64,000 bases of DNA from Nakamurella panacisegetis. GTDB lineage: Bacteria > Actinomycetota > Actinomycetes > Mycobacteriales > Nakamurellaceae. Under the pieces are notes generated by a model. The model had not been told where the DNA came from, ran no database searches, and worked only from the letters and a program-made list of their open reading frames with translations. How positions within the stretch are numbered: the stretch's first letter is position 1; the number at the start of each line of letters is the position of its first letter. The stretch lies in contig NZ_LT629710.1 in assembly GCF_900104535.1 (NCBI RefSeq), forward strand, positions 1,674,001 through 1,738,000. The letters run 5' to 3'. The translations under genes were made by a program, and so were the position numbers. This document shows positions 9,966-18,533 of the stretch, one piece after another.

Positions 9966-9995
9966 ACGTTAGACGCGCTTATTTCATGCTGTCAA
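9966..9995 (-). promoter_or_regulatory. Promoter candidate for the GH3 gene
   Basis: On the minus strand TTGACA (9995-9990) is followed after 18 bp by TAACGT (9971-9966). The upstream side, toward 10080, is the most AT-rich stretch around here and holds TCAAT-CA-ATTGA at about 10006-10017 and two copies of GGCTCAA. These are suitable operator material for the adjacent ROK repressor. Confidence 0.5.
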
Positions 9996-10101
9996 TGGCT
10001 CAAGTTCAATCAATTGACCCTCTCTTTTAGGTCCATAATCGGCGCAATAAAAGTCCAAGATTGGCTCAAAAGATCGGTCCGCGTGCCCTAAGGTCATCGC
10101 C

Positions 10102-11259
10102 ATGGCCGAGACCTACGACAGCTCCTCCCCCCGGATGCGCACGCGCGAGGACCTCTACCAGCTGATCCGTTCCCGAGAGCAGGTGACCAGAGCGGAGCTG
10201 GTCGAGCTCACCGGCATGTCACGGAGCACCGTCAACCACGCGATCGGCAAGCTGCTGACCGAGGGACGGGTGACCGAGACCGACATGCAGACGAAGGGTC
10301 CCGGCTCGGGCAGTGGCCGGCCGGCCACCGGACTCAAGGTGGTGGTGTCCGGAGCTCCGGTGGCCGCCATCGACTTCGGACACAACCACATCCACGTGGC
10401 CATCGGTGATGCCCTCGGCGGGTTGCTGGCCGAGCAGCGGGCGCGGATCAACGTGGACCTGCGCGCGAACGACGCGATGGACTTCGCGGCAGAGCTGCTC
10501 GGCAAGCTCCGACGAGAGGTCGGCGCCGACCAGCTGTCCGCCCTCGTCGCCGGCATTCCGGGCCCGGTCGACACCAAGACCGGCCTGGTTCGCTCGTCGA
10601 CCATCTTGTCCAGCTGGGTGGGGCTGGCTCCGGCACAGGAACTCGAGCGCCGCACCGGACTCGAGGTCCACGTGGAGAACGACGCGCTCCTGGGCGCTTT
10701 CGGCGAGCGCAAGGCCGGGGCCGGGCGCCAACATCCGACCTTCCTGTACATCAAGGCTTCCCACGGGATCGGGGCCGGACTGGTGCTCGGCGGTGAACTG
10801 TACAAGGGCGTCACCGGGGTTGCCGGCGAGATCGGCCACACCTATCTGGCCGGGCGGACCGAGCTGTGTCGGTGCGGCAACCGGGGCTGCCTCGAGGCGG
10901 TCGTGTCCGTGCAGTCGCTGCTGGAACAGGTCGCGCACACCCACCCGACGGTGGACGCCGACGCACTGACCCTCGACGCTCTGGACGACACCATCACGCA
11001 CCGACTGCTCAACGAGGCCGGCCGCATCCTGGGTGGTGTGCTGGCCGACCTGTGCAACCTGCTGAACCCGGGCGCGCTGATCATCGGCGGGGAACTCGGG
11101 GCGGCCGGGACCTCGTTGCTGGAAGGGGTCGAGGCATCAGTGGAGCGGTACGCCCAGCCGGCCACGGCGGCCGTCGTGGAGATCCTGCCGGCCGCGCTCG
11201 GCGTCCGGGCCGAACTGACCGGCGGCCTGCTCCTGGCGGCATTCCGATCAGCCCGGTGA
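10102..11259 (+). CDS. ROK family transcriptional repressor
   Basis: A 385-residue protein with an N-terminal winged HTH (about residues 12-60, REQVTRAELVELTGMSRSTV) fused to a ROK sugar-binding domain. In the ROK part are GHNHIHVAIGD (phosphate-binding-like loop), an E-x-D/N-A-type motif VENDALLGAFGE, the glycine-rich GIGAGLVLGGELYKG, and the zinc cluster CRCGNRGCLEA. The presence of HTH, zinc site and ROK fold matches XylR/NagC-like repressors. It is divergent from the large GH3 gene with a 248-bp shared promoter region, so the simplest reading is a sugar-relieved repressor of that enzyme. A 14-bp palindrome (GATTCGGCCGAATC, 11285-11298) follows the stop. Confidence 0.92.
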   Translation: MAETYDSSSPRMRTREDLYQLIRSREQVTRAELVELTGMSRSTVNHAIGKLLTEGRVTETDMQTKGPGSGSGRPATGLKVVVSGAPVAAIDFGHNHIHVAIGDALGGLLAEQRARINVDLRANDAMDFAAELLGKLRREVGADQLSALVAGIPGPVDTKTGLVRSSTILSSWVGLAPAQELERRTGLEVHVENDALLGAFGERKAGAGRQHPTFLYIKASHGIGAGLVLGGELYKGVTGVAGEIGHTYLAGRTELCRCGNRGCLEAVVSVQSLLEQVAHTHPTVDADALTLDALDDTITHRLLNEAGRILGGVLADLCNLLNPGALIIGGELGAAGTSLLEGVEASVERYAQPATAAVVEILPAALGVRAELTGGLLLAAFRSAR

Positions 11260-11408
11260 GCCGAACCTCAATTCCCCCGGCGCTGATTCGGCCGAATCCC
11301 CGCCGGAATGGTGAGCCGGATCAAGTCACACTTCCTTTGTGCCAACTGTGAGTTGAAAGTGTCCGAGCGGCCGGGAACCGCTCCGCCCGGACGCGTCCAC
11401 ACGCCTTC

Positions 11409-12734
11409 TCACCGCCGGGTCTCCCCGACGACCAGCCAGCGTCCGCTGCGGGTGCGCAGCGCCATCCCGATGAACCGCAGGAGGATGAACAAGGACAGTC
11501 CGGCCCACACTCCCCCCAGTCCCCAGTGGAAGATCAACGCGCACAACGCAAGCGGGATGTAGCCGCACAACGCCGACACCAACGTCACGGTGCGCAGGAA
11601 CGAGTTGTCACCAGCACCGATCAGGACGCCGTCGAGAGCGAACAGCACCCCTCCCACCGGCATCATGCCGACCAGCCACGGCCACAGCACGTGAGCCTGG
11701 TGCTGCACGGCCGCGTCGGAACTGAAGGCCAGGGGGATCAGGTACCAGCCGGCCGCGGCGACGGCACCGAACACCACCCCGGCGATCAGGCCGTACCGCG
11801 ACACCCGCCACGCCGTGCTCTTCGCGGCGTGCGCATCTCCGCCGCCGAGCGAGGCACCGACCAGTGACTGCGCGGCGATGGCGAACGAATCCAGAAGCAG
11901 GGCGGCGAAGTTCCACAGCTGCATCCCGATCTGGTGGGCCGCGAGCTGGGCCGCCCCCATCCGTCCGGCCACGCCGGCCGCCGTCATGTAGGACGCCTGA
12001 AAGGCCGTGGCCCGCAACACCAGATCCCGGCTGACCACCAGTTGGCCGCGCATCACCGGCCAGTCCATCCGCAGTTGCAGTGGGTGCTCCGGGGTGTTCT
12101 CCCGACGCAAGGCCAGCACACACAGCGTGCCGCCGACCCATTGTGCGGCCACGTTGGCGATGGCCGAGCCTTCGAGTCCCAACCCCGCCGGGTAGACCAG
12201 CACCGGCGAAAGGACGGCGGAGATGACGTTGGCCAGCACCACGATGCGCACTGGCGTGCGGGTGTCCTGCACTCCGCGCAGCCATCCGTTGCCGGCCAGC
12301 ACCAGAAGCACGCCCGGGAGTCCGAGAATGGCGATGCGCAACCACGACTCGGCGGCATCCGAGACCGACACGTTGCCACCGACGATCAGCCTGGTCAGCG
12401 GGTCTGCGATCAACTCGCCGACGACAACCGCGATCGCGCCGATGAACAGCGCCAGCCATGACGCCTGCACGCCCTCGTTGACGGCCGCCGCCCGCCGGCC
12501 GGCCCCGAAGAAGCGCGCCGCTCGCCCGGTGGTTCCGTACTCCAGCGACGTGCCGACCAAGGCCAGCAACGTCATCACCGTGCCCGCCGCGCCCAGTCCG
12601 GCCAACGGCACCTGCCCCAGATGCCCGACCACGGCCGTGTCGACCAGCAGGAACAACGGTTCCGCGGCGAGCACGACGAAGGCCGACGCCGCCAGCGAGA
12701 CGATCCGTCGGGTCGACACCTCGGTGCTGGTCAT
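11409..12734 (-). CDS. MATE family efflux transporter (DinF-like)
   Basis: A 441-residue polytopic membrane protein with 12 hydrophobic segments in two six-helix halves, as in MATE exporters. The first half begins IVSLAASAFVVLAAEPLFLLVDTAVVGHLG, where the L-x-D-x-x-x-V-G-H-L-G motif marks the DinF/NorM family; the second half repeats the pattern around LLLDSFAIAAQSLVGASLG. The ATG has AAGGGG seven bases upstream. It would expel cationic compounds using a Na+ or H+ gradient. The HAD gene upstream on the same strand is 54 bp away and could be co-transcribed. Confidence 0.92.
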   Translation of the reverse strand: MTSTEVSTRRIVSLAASAFVVLAAEPLFLLVDTAVVGHLGQVPLAGLGAAGTVMTLLALVGTSLEYGTTGRAARFFGAGRRAAAVNEGVQASWLALFIGAIAVVVGELIADPLTRLIVGGNVSVSDAAESWLRIAILGLPGVLLVLAGNGWLRGVQDTRTPVRIVVLANVISAVLSPVLVYPAGLGLEGSAIANVAAQWVGGTLCVLALRRENTPEHPLQLRMDWPVMRGQLVVSRDLVLRATAFQASYMTAAGVAGRMGAAQLAAHQIGMQLWNFAALLLDSFAIAAQSLVGASLGGGDAHAAKSTAWRVSRYGLIAGVVFGAVAAAGWYLIPLAFSSDAAVQHQAHVLWPWLVGMMPVGGVLFALDGVLIGAGDNSFLRTVTLVSALCGYIPLALCALIFHWGLGGVWAGLSLFILLRFIGMALRTRSGRWLVVGETRR

Positions 12735-12788
12735 GCTGAGTCCCCTTCCGGTTCCGGTACGTCGGCGTCGTGCGTCAGCGGGCCGGAC

Positions 12789-13478
12789 TCAGAAGTGATC
12801 GAGCAACGCGGTGAACGACGGAAGGCGCAGCACCCGGTCGTCGGGCGGGATCTCCGAGTGCTCCAGGACCCACGTGCTGACGTGCGGGATGAACACCGCA
12901 TTGAGCCCGGCGGCCCGGGCGGGAAGGATGTCCGACTTCGGCGAGTTGCCGATCATCCAGGTGTTTTCGTTGATCAATCCGTGTTCGACGGTGACTTCCC
13001 GGTAGACGTCAGGGTCCTTCTCCGGCACGATGTGCACGGCCGCGAAGTGGTGCGCCAACCCGGATGCGTCGAGCTTGCGACGCTGCTCGGTCTGGTCGCC
13101 CTTGGTCAGCAGGAACAGGTCGTGTCGGGTACCGAGGGTGCCCAGCACGTCGGCCACCCCGGGCATCAGTTCGATGTCGTGATGCAGCAGGGCCGCGGCC
13201 AGGTCTTCGATCTCCGCCCGCTGCGCGTCGGTCACCGGTCGGGCGTAGAGCCGCTCGAAGGTCTGGGCCAGGTTGCCCAGGAACGCGCGCGACCCGTACC
13301 CGTTGTTCTTGACGTTGGCCGCTTCGATGTCGTCCAGCACCGAACGGATCTCGGGACGGCTCAGCGTCGGATGGGCCAGCCAGTCCAGGTAGTCCTCGAC
13401 AACTCGCTCGAACAGCACGTTGTTCTCCCACAGCGTGTCATCGGCGTCGAAGATCAGGGAGCGTCGTGCGGTGTTCAT
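12789..13478 (-). CDS. HAD family hydrolase
   Basis: A 229-residue HAD-superfamily phosphatase. Motif I is FDADDTLWENN with nucleophile Asp11 and acid/base Asp13. The helical cap spans about residues 25-95. Motif II is around LFLLTKGD, a Lys follows, and motif IV is IGNSPKSDILPARAAGL with the metal-binding acidic residue. This layout is that of YjjG-like nucleotidases and phosphoglycolate-type phosphatases. The substrate is not predictable. It ends 54 bp before the MATE gene on the same strand. Confidence 0.88.
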   Translation of the reverse strand: MNTARRSLIFDADDTLWENNVLFERVVEDYLDWLAHPTLSRPEIRSVLDDIEAANVKNNGYGSRAFLGNLAQTFERLYARPVTDAQRAEIEDLAAALLHHDIELMPGVADVLGTLGTRHDLFLLTKGDQTEQRRKLDASGLAHHFAAVHIVPEKDPDVYREVTVEHGLINENTWMIGNSPKSDILPARAAGLNAVFIPHVSTWVLEHSEIPPDDRVLRLPSFTALLDHF

Positions 13479-13621
13479 GCCGGACAGTCTGCCTGCTCGC
13501 TCCAGCGGAAATCGAGCGGGTTGACGCCCGGCCGTCCCCGATCCTCCGGCCGGTGCAGAACGTCTGCGGGGTCAGGGCATCCAGCGGAAAGTCAGGTGCC
13601 TGTGTCACGTCGCCACGATTG

Positions 13622-14260
13622 TCAGCCCACCCAATCTGGTCCTCCGAGCCGGAGGCGCAGGGACGCCATCCCGCTGCGGACCCGCGACTTGACAGTGCCC
13701 GCCGAGACGCCGAGCAGACGGCCGACCTCCAGATACGTCAGACCGTCCAGGTAGTGCAGTTCGATGGCCTCACGCTGGAAGCGCGTGAGACCGGCCAGGG
13801 CCGACCTGACCTGCGAGCTCTCCTCGCGGAGCAGTGCGAGCTCGATGACCGGGTCGTAGTGATCGTGGCGATCGAGGTTGCTGACCCGGTACCGCTCGTC
13901 GCGCGAACGGGACGCCTGCGAGGCCCGCACCCGGTCGACCGCCTTGCCGCGGGCGAGCATCGTGACGTAGCCGGCGACCGAACTGCGCGCCGGGTCGAAG
14001 CGGGCGGCCTCTCGCCAGATGGTGAGGAACACCTCCTGGACGACTTCGTCGGATTGCGCCGGATCCCGAACAACGGTCAGGACGATGCGCTGGACGCCGG
14101 CCGAGAAGCGGACGAACAGTGCGCCGAACGCCGCCTGGTCGCCCGCCGCGATCGCGGCCATCAGGCGGGCATCCGGTTCACGCGGGATCGGCTCCGGTGC
14201 CGAACGCTGCGCCGGAATGGTGGGGGTGATGGTTGGGAATGTGGGGTGGGGGGAGACCAC
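13622..14260 (-). CDS. ECF RNA polymerase sigma factor, SigK-like (ECF19)
   Basis: A sigma-70 family ECF factor of 212 residues. Region 2 spans about residues 35-100 (DQAAFGALFVRFSAGVQRIV to FLTIWREAARFDP) and includes the core-binding helix and the AVDRVRASQ segment shared with mycobacterial SigK. Region 4 is at about 140-205, with HTH GLTYLEVGRLLGVSAGTVKSRVRSG. The frame is open to 14353, but GTG at 14260 has AAAGG six bases upstream. No RskA-like anti-sigma gene is adjacent. The gene upstream on the same strand is the chaplin-like gene, separated by a hairpin, so sigma may be transcribed alone. Confidence 0.9.
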   Translation of the reverse strand: MVSPHPTFPTITPTIPAQRSAPEPIPREPDARLMAAIAAGDQAAFGALFVRFSAGVQRIVLTVVRDPAQSDEVVQEVFLTIWREAARFDPARSSVAGYVTMLARGKAVDRVRASQASRSRDERYRVSNLDRHDHYDPVIELALLREESSQVRSALAGLTRFQREAIELHYLDGLTYLEVGRLLGVSAGTVKSRVRSGMASLRLRLGGPDWVG

Positions 14261-14368
14261 GATGCACCTTTCGGGTGGCTGGCTCCGGCCCGCGTCCGAC
14301 GGCGGGACGGGGTGGGAGAAGGATCGTGACGGCCGAACCGGCGAGGCACGCACGAGCGCCGTGCCCCG

Positions 14369-14408
14369 CGGCGCCGGCCTCCCGCCGAGGTGGGGAGGGC
14401 CGGCGCCG
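14369..14408 (-). terminator. Hairpin after the chaplin-like gene
   Basis: Arms CGGCGCCGGCC (14369-14379) and GGCCGGCGCCG (14398-14408) form a perfect 11-bp GC stem with an 18-nt loop. It lies 12 bp past the stop of the minus-strand chaplin-like gene and has no T-run. Confidence 0.5.
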
Positions 14409-14419
14409 AGCTGATGCGG

Positions 14420-16528
14420 TCAGACGGTCGAGGACGACCGGCGACGCAGCAGCATCAGGGACAGCGCACCGAGCAGCAGCAGCAGGAGCGCCACGGTCAG
14501 CAAGGTGCGGATCGGAGACCCGGTGTAGGCCAACGGGCTGGCCGAGGCCAACGGGCTGCCCGCGGCCAGCGGGCTTGCCGCGGCCTGCGGCAGGTCCTGG
14601 ATCGAGGGGTTCTGGACCGAGGCCGGCGGCGCATCCGCGTTCGGAACGTGGTAGTTGACCAGGTCAATGCCCCTGGCCGGTACCGATGGGTGCGATGACG
14701 GCTGGGACGGGGTGGACGGCGTACCCGGAGTGGACGGCGTACCCGGAGTGGACGGCGTACCTGGGGTAGAGGGCGTACCCGGCGTGGAGGGCGTACCCGG
14801 CGTGGAGGGCGTACCCGGCGTGGAGGGCGTACCCGGCGTGGACGGCGTGCCCGGCGTAGCCGGCGTAGCCGGCGAGCAGGACGTCGACGAATCACCGAGC
14901 AAGCCGATTCCGTTGCCGCACACCGAGATCGGAATGTCGATCAGACCGCCGCCGGTCGGCGCGGTCCCGGTGCACCCGGACGTCGAGGTGCCGAGTACTC
15001 CAACCGACGTGCCGCACACACTGGCCGGGACGTTGACCAGACCGCCGCCGGTCGGCGCGGTCCCGGTGCAGCCGGACGTCGAGGTGCCGAGTACTCCAAC
15101 CGACGTGCCGCACACACTGGCCGGAACGTTGACCAGGCTGCCGCCGGTCGGGGCGGTGCTGCCGGGCGTTCCAGCGCCCGGCGCCGGCGTCACGGCGGCG
15201 GCGCAGTTGGCCGACGATGTACCCAGTACGCCGGCGGACGTACCGCAGACGGTGACCGGGACGTTCACCAAGGAGTTAGCACTGGTGGCCGGTTGGCCAC
15301 CCGTACCGGTCGACGTGCCTGCACCCGTGGTGCTCCCGCAGTTGCTCGACGTAGCGCCGAGAACGCCCACCGACGTGCCGCACACGGTCACCGGGACGTC
15401 CACCAGGGACCCGGAGCCGGACCGCGCTGGGCCAGACGAACTGGACGTGGCGTCACCGAGGAGGCCGACCGAGGTGCCGGTCACCGTGACCGGGACAGTC
15501 ACGGCCGGACGAGAGGTGGCCGAACCCGAAGCAGCTGGCGTCGCGGACGGGGCCGAGCAACTTGAGGAGCCGTTGCCGACCGCGTTGCCGCAGACGGTCA
15601 CCGGGATCGACACGAGCGAAGGGCCAGGGCTCGCCGTGGACGAACCACAGTTCGTGGTCGCCTGGCCCACCAGCCCGACGCTGTTGCCGCAAGCGGTGGC
15701 GGGCACGCTGACCAGAGCGCCCGACGCCCCGCCGGAAGAAGTCGCGGTCGGCTTCGCCGCGGTCGGCGCCGGGCTCGACGAGGTGGCCTTGCCGGCCACC
15801 GCCACCGAGTTCCCGGTCACCGTCACGGGCACCGAGACCACGCTCGGGTTCCTCGTCGGCGCCGCTGGGTCCGACGTCGTGGTCGCGGAGGCCGAGGTCG
15901 ACGCCGCAGGGGTGGAAGTCGACCTCCCGAGCACCGCGGCCGACGTCCCCGACACGTTCACGGGAGCCGACACCAACCCGCTTTTCGCCGGCACCGCCGC
16001 ACTCGACGACCCACCCGACGACGAGGACCTACCGAGCACCGCGGCCGACGTCCCCGACACATTCACCGGAGCCGACACCAACGACTTGCCACTCGAAGCC
16101 GCCGCCGTACCACCACCGGACTTCGACGAACCGAGAACGCCGACCGACGTCCCGGAGACGTTGACCGGGGCCGACACCAACCCGCTCTTCGCCGGCACCG
16201 CCGCACTCGACGACCCACCCGACGACGAGGACCTACCGAGCACCGCGGCCGACGTCCCCGACACATTCACCGGAGCCGACACCAACGACTTGCCACTCGA
16301 GACCGCCGCCGTACCACCACCGGACTTCGACGAACCGAGAACGCCGACCGACGTCCCGGAGACGTTGACCGGAAGGGAAATGAGGTGCTGCACGACGGCG
16401 GGAATGCCGCCGGCCGGCGGCGTTGATGGTGTGCTTGGGGTTTCGGCGGAGGCGATTCCAGCGCCGATGGCGAAGAATCCGCCGCTGAGGACGGCTACGC
16501 GCAGCCCTGTTCTGAGCCAGGTATTCAT
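14420..16528 (-). CDS. Cell-wall-anchored protein of 14 chaplin-like modules (LAYTG sorting signal)
   Basis: A 702-residue surface protein. The ATG at 16528 follows AGGGAG and begins a signal peptide (GLRVAVLSGGFFAIGAGIA, cleavage near residue 31). Then come 14 modules of 32-45 residues, each a short beta-prone core such as LVNVPASVCGTSVGVLG plus a Ser/Thr/Gly/Pro linker. Modules 7, 8 and 10-14 carry the two cysteines of Streptomyces chaplins (VCGN...C); modules 1-6 and 9 have Ser or Thr instead (VSGTS, VTGNS). A TPGTPS tandem repeat of about 50 residues follows. The C-terminus is an LAYTG motif (residues 666-670), a membrane helix and RRR, a sortase signal of the type used by class E enzymes. 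Long Streptomyces chaplins have only two modules. It is likely amyloid-forming and surface-active; role inferred. Confidence 0.85.
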   Translation of the reverse strand: MNTWLRTGLRVAVLSGGFFAIGAGIASAETPSTPSTPPAGGIPAVVQHLISLPVNVSGTSVGVLGSSKSGGGTAAVSSGKSLVSAPVNVSGTSAAVLGRSSSSGGSSSAAVPAKSGLVSAPVNVSGTSVGVLGSSKSGGGTAAASSGKSLVSAPVNVSGTSAAVLGRSSSSGGSSSAAVPAKSGLVSAPVNVSGTSAAVLGRSTSTPAASTSASATTTSDPAAPTRNPSVVSVPVTVTGNSVAVAGKATSSSPAPTAAKPTATSSGGASGALVSVPATACGNSVGLVGQATTNCGSSTASPGPSLVSIPVTVCGNAVGNGSSSCSAPSATPAASGSATSRPAVTVPVTVTGTSVGLLGDATSSSSGPARSGSGSLVDVPVTVCGTSVGVLGATSSNCGSTTGAGTSTGTGGQPATSANSLVNVPVTVCGTSAGVLGTSSANCAAAVTPAPGAGTPGSTAPTGGSLVNVPASVCGTSVGVLGTSTSGCTGTAPTGGGLVNVPASVCGTSVGVLGTSTSGCTGTAPTGGGLIDIPISVCGNGIGLLGDSSTSCSPATPATPGTPSTPGTPSTPGTPSTPGTPSTPGTPSTPGTPSTPGTPSTPGTPSTPSQPSSHPSVPARGIDLVNYHVPNADAPPASVQNPSIQDLPQAAASPLAAGSPLASASPLAYTGSPIRTLLTVALLLLLLGALSLMLLRRRSSSTV
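14707..14868. repeat. 18-bp tandem repeat encoding TPGTPS
   Basis: About nine imperfect copies of an 18-bp unit (plus-strand form GGACGGCGTACCCGGAGT) in tandem inside the chaplin-like gene. They encode the Pro/Thr/Ser spacer between the last module and the cell-wall anchor. Copies differ by single bases, mostly G-A-C versus G-A-G. Copy number is expected to vary between strains. Confidence 0.85.
14939..15132. repeat. Tandem 96-bp duplication in the chaplin-like gene
   Basis: Two almost identical 96-bp units starting near 14943 and 15039 encode modules 13 and 12, which are identical at protein level. This is a recent whole-module duplication. Confidence 0.8.
15951..16373. repeat. Tandem 204-bp duplication in the chaplin-like gene
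   Basis: Two near-identical 204-bp units (anchors ACCAACCCGCT at about 15972 and 16176) encode the cysteine-less module pairs 1-2 and 3-4. Differences are a few silent or conservative changes, so the duplication or its gene conversion is recent. Confidence 0.8.
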
Positions 16529-16654
16529 GACAATTCTCCCTGATGGAGTCCTTGGACAACCGGTCCACACAGCGGCGTCCGCAGGGGCGGAGGCCGCACG
16601 CAGCACCGCGTCGATCCGCCCGAGGGCATGGATCACGGGTGACTACGGGGACCG

Positions 16655-18169
16655 CTAATCAGGGGAGAACGTCGGCCGATCGGCCAGGGTCGCGAACAGC
16701 GCGTCGTCCGACTGGGACAGCGCCGCGAGCAGGGTCAACCGCGGGAAATCAGCGGTGGAGGACATGTCAGCCGCACCCGGCGAGGCACCACCAGAGCCGC
16801 TGGAACCGCCGGTCGAGCCGCCGTAGGTCGAGGAGCCGGGCGCCGCTGGGGCCGGCGTCGACGGGGCCTTGACCCGCCCGGGGGACACCGCGCGGGACAC
16901 CCGACCGTCGACCGCCGAGGTGCGGGAGGCCCGTTCGGACGACGTCGCCGCGACATCCGGGTGCGCCGTCCGGGTCTGCGCGATGAATGCGGAAGAGCCT
17001 CCAGCTGCTGCCGAGGTGACCCTCGACGGGGCGGAGGGGACGATCCGCGGGGCGATGAACGCGCCATGGCTGGCTGGGATCGTCGAAGTAGTCGGCCTCG
17101 GCACCGTCAGATGTACCGCGATGGCCGCAGATGACTTCGGGCCCGAAGCCGTCGCGATCGAATGCGAACCGTCGGCGACGGGGTACAGCACCGTCACGCC
17201 CGGCGATACCGATGTCACCGGCGACACGGATGTGACTGGCGCGGTCGCTGGATCGAGCACGGTCGTCACCGGCGTCAAGACGGTGGTGACCGGATCCAAC
17301 ACAGTGGTCACCGGGTTGAGCACGGTGACCACTGGGTTCAGCACGGTGACCACCGGGGCCGTCACCGGCGCGACGGCGGAGACGATCGGGTTCAGCAGGT
17401 TCACCAGCGGCGCGAGCGCATCGGTGACGGGCTTCAATGATTCGGTGACTGTGCCGGCCAATGGAGCCACGGCGGTGGTCACCGGCTTGACGGCGTCAGC
17501 GATCGGGGTGACCGCAGCGACAACGGGCTTCACCGCTGTCGCAACTGCCTTCACCGGCTTGACCAGCGGCTGTGCCACGACCTGGACAACGGGGGCGACC
17601 GTCTTCACCACCGGCTGCGCCACCGTGGTCACCGTCTTCACCACCGGCTGCGCCACCGTCGTCACCGTCTTCACCACCGGCCGCGCCACCGTCGTCACGG
17701 TCTTCACCACCGGCCGCGCCACCGTCGTCACGGTCTTCACCACCGGCTTGACCGCCGGGGCCACCGCCTTGACCACCCCCGCCACCGGGGCCGCGGCCTT
17801 GACCACGATCGGGGTCGCCGCCTTGACCACCGGGATGACGACCTTGTCGGTCACCTTCTCGATCGGGGCCGGCAGTGTCGGCTTCGAGTTGGACTTGCTC
17901 GATGAGGTCGGAGCCACGGCATCCAGTGCTGCGGACACCACGCGGATGTTCGAGGTCACCGGGTCGACCGCCTGGTGAACGGCGCCCAGCAGTCCGGCGA
18001 CCACCGGCACCGGAGGCGGGGGGGACGTCGGCGTTTCGGCGGCGGCGGTCGACCCTATCGACCCCACCAGCCACGCGCCGGCGGCGAACCCGGCAAGTAC
18101 CGCACCGCGAGCGCAATTTCGGCGCAGGGAGGAGCGTGGGCTGTCCCGGTCGATGTCGACGTCGGTCAT
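16655..18169 (-). CDS. Secreted Val/Thr/Pro-rich repeat protein of unknown function
   Basis: A 504-residue protein whose ATG has AAGGGGGTGA seven bases upstream. Residues about 15-45 form an export signal (CARGAVLAGFAAGAWLVGSI... TAAAE). Residues 90-330 are low-complexity repeats: PVVKTVTTVA is repeated about five times in a row, then PVTTVL-type units (LNPVTTVLDPVTTVLTP). The C-terminal third is Ser/Pro/Gly-rich with no anchor. The lack of Cys and the regular alternation of Val with Thr/Lys suggest an extended or beta-prone fibrous polymer. I do not recognise a family. It lies 127 bp upstream of the chaplin-like gene on the same strand and may share its transcript and its surface role. Confidence 0.75.
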   Translation of the reverse strand: MTDVDIDRDSPRSSLRRNCARGAVLAGFAAGAWLVGSIGSTAAAETPTSPPPPVPVVAGLLGAVHQAVDPVTSNIRVVSAALDAVAPTSSSKSNSKPTLPAPIEKVTDKVVIPVVKAATPIVVKAAAPVAGVVKAVAPAVKPVVKTVTTVARPVVKTVTTVARPVVKTVTTVAQPVVKTVTTVAQPVVKTVAPVVQVVAQPLVKPVKAVATAVKPVVAAVTPIADAVKPVTTAVAPLAGTVTESLKPVTDALAPLVNLLNPIVSAVAPVTAPVVTVLNPVVTVLNPVTTVLDPVTTVLTPVTTVLDPATAPVTSVSPVTSVSPGVTVLYPVADGSHSIATASGPKSSAAIAVHLTVPRPTTSTIPASHGAFIAPRIVPSAPSRVTSAAAGGSSAFIAQTRTAHPDVAATSSERASRTSAVDGRVSRAVSPGRVKAPSTPAPAAPGSSTYGGSTGGSSGSGGASPGAADMSSTADFPRLTLLAALSQSDDALFATLADRPTFSPD

Positions 18170-18533
18170 CCACGCTCACCCCCTTCCCGGAGTGTGGCCA
18201 GTCACAAAACTATGACCACTACCCACGACTCGCCAGGGGAATCCTCGGACGAGTACGGACACCCCCCGGACCGGTGGTCACCCAAACACGGTGTGTGACG
18301 CCGAATGGCGGACGGCGGGGCGGCTACTGGACCAACCGGGCTACCTGGACGGTTCGAGCCCTGGGGGAGTTCAAGACTCCGGAACCTGACGGCGTCAGGG
18401 ATGAACTCCGTCCCTGACCCTACGCCCGCACGGCCTGGGTGTCCGGATGGACAACAGGGCACTCGCGCGGGCCTGGTCCCGCCTCCCGTCTCCCGAGGAC
18501 GCGCGTCTGACCGATGACTCTCGGCGAGGCGGG
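18170..18533. other. Intergenic region upstream of the repeat-protein gene
   Basis: 364 bp with no convincing gene, holding the 5' region of the minus-strand repeat-protein gene. At 18394-18418 GTCAGGGA and TCCCTGAC form a perfect 8-bp stem with a 9-nt loop, placed 3' of the ECF42 sigma gene only if that gene's transcript reads on, so it may be its terminator. CATAGT near 18210 on the minus strand is a weak -10 candidate. Confidence 0.4.
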
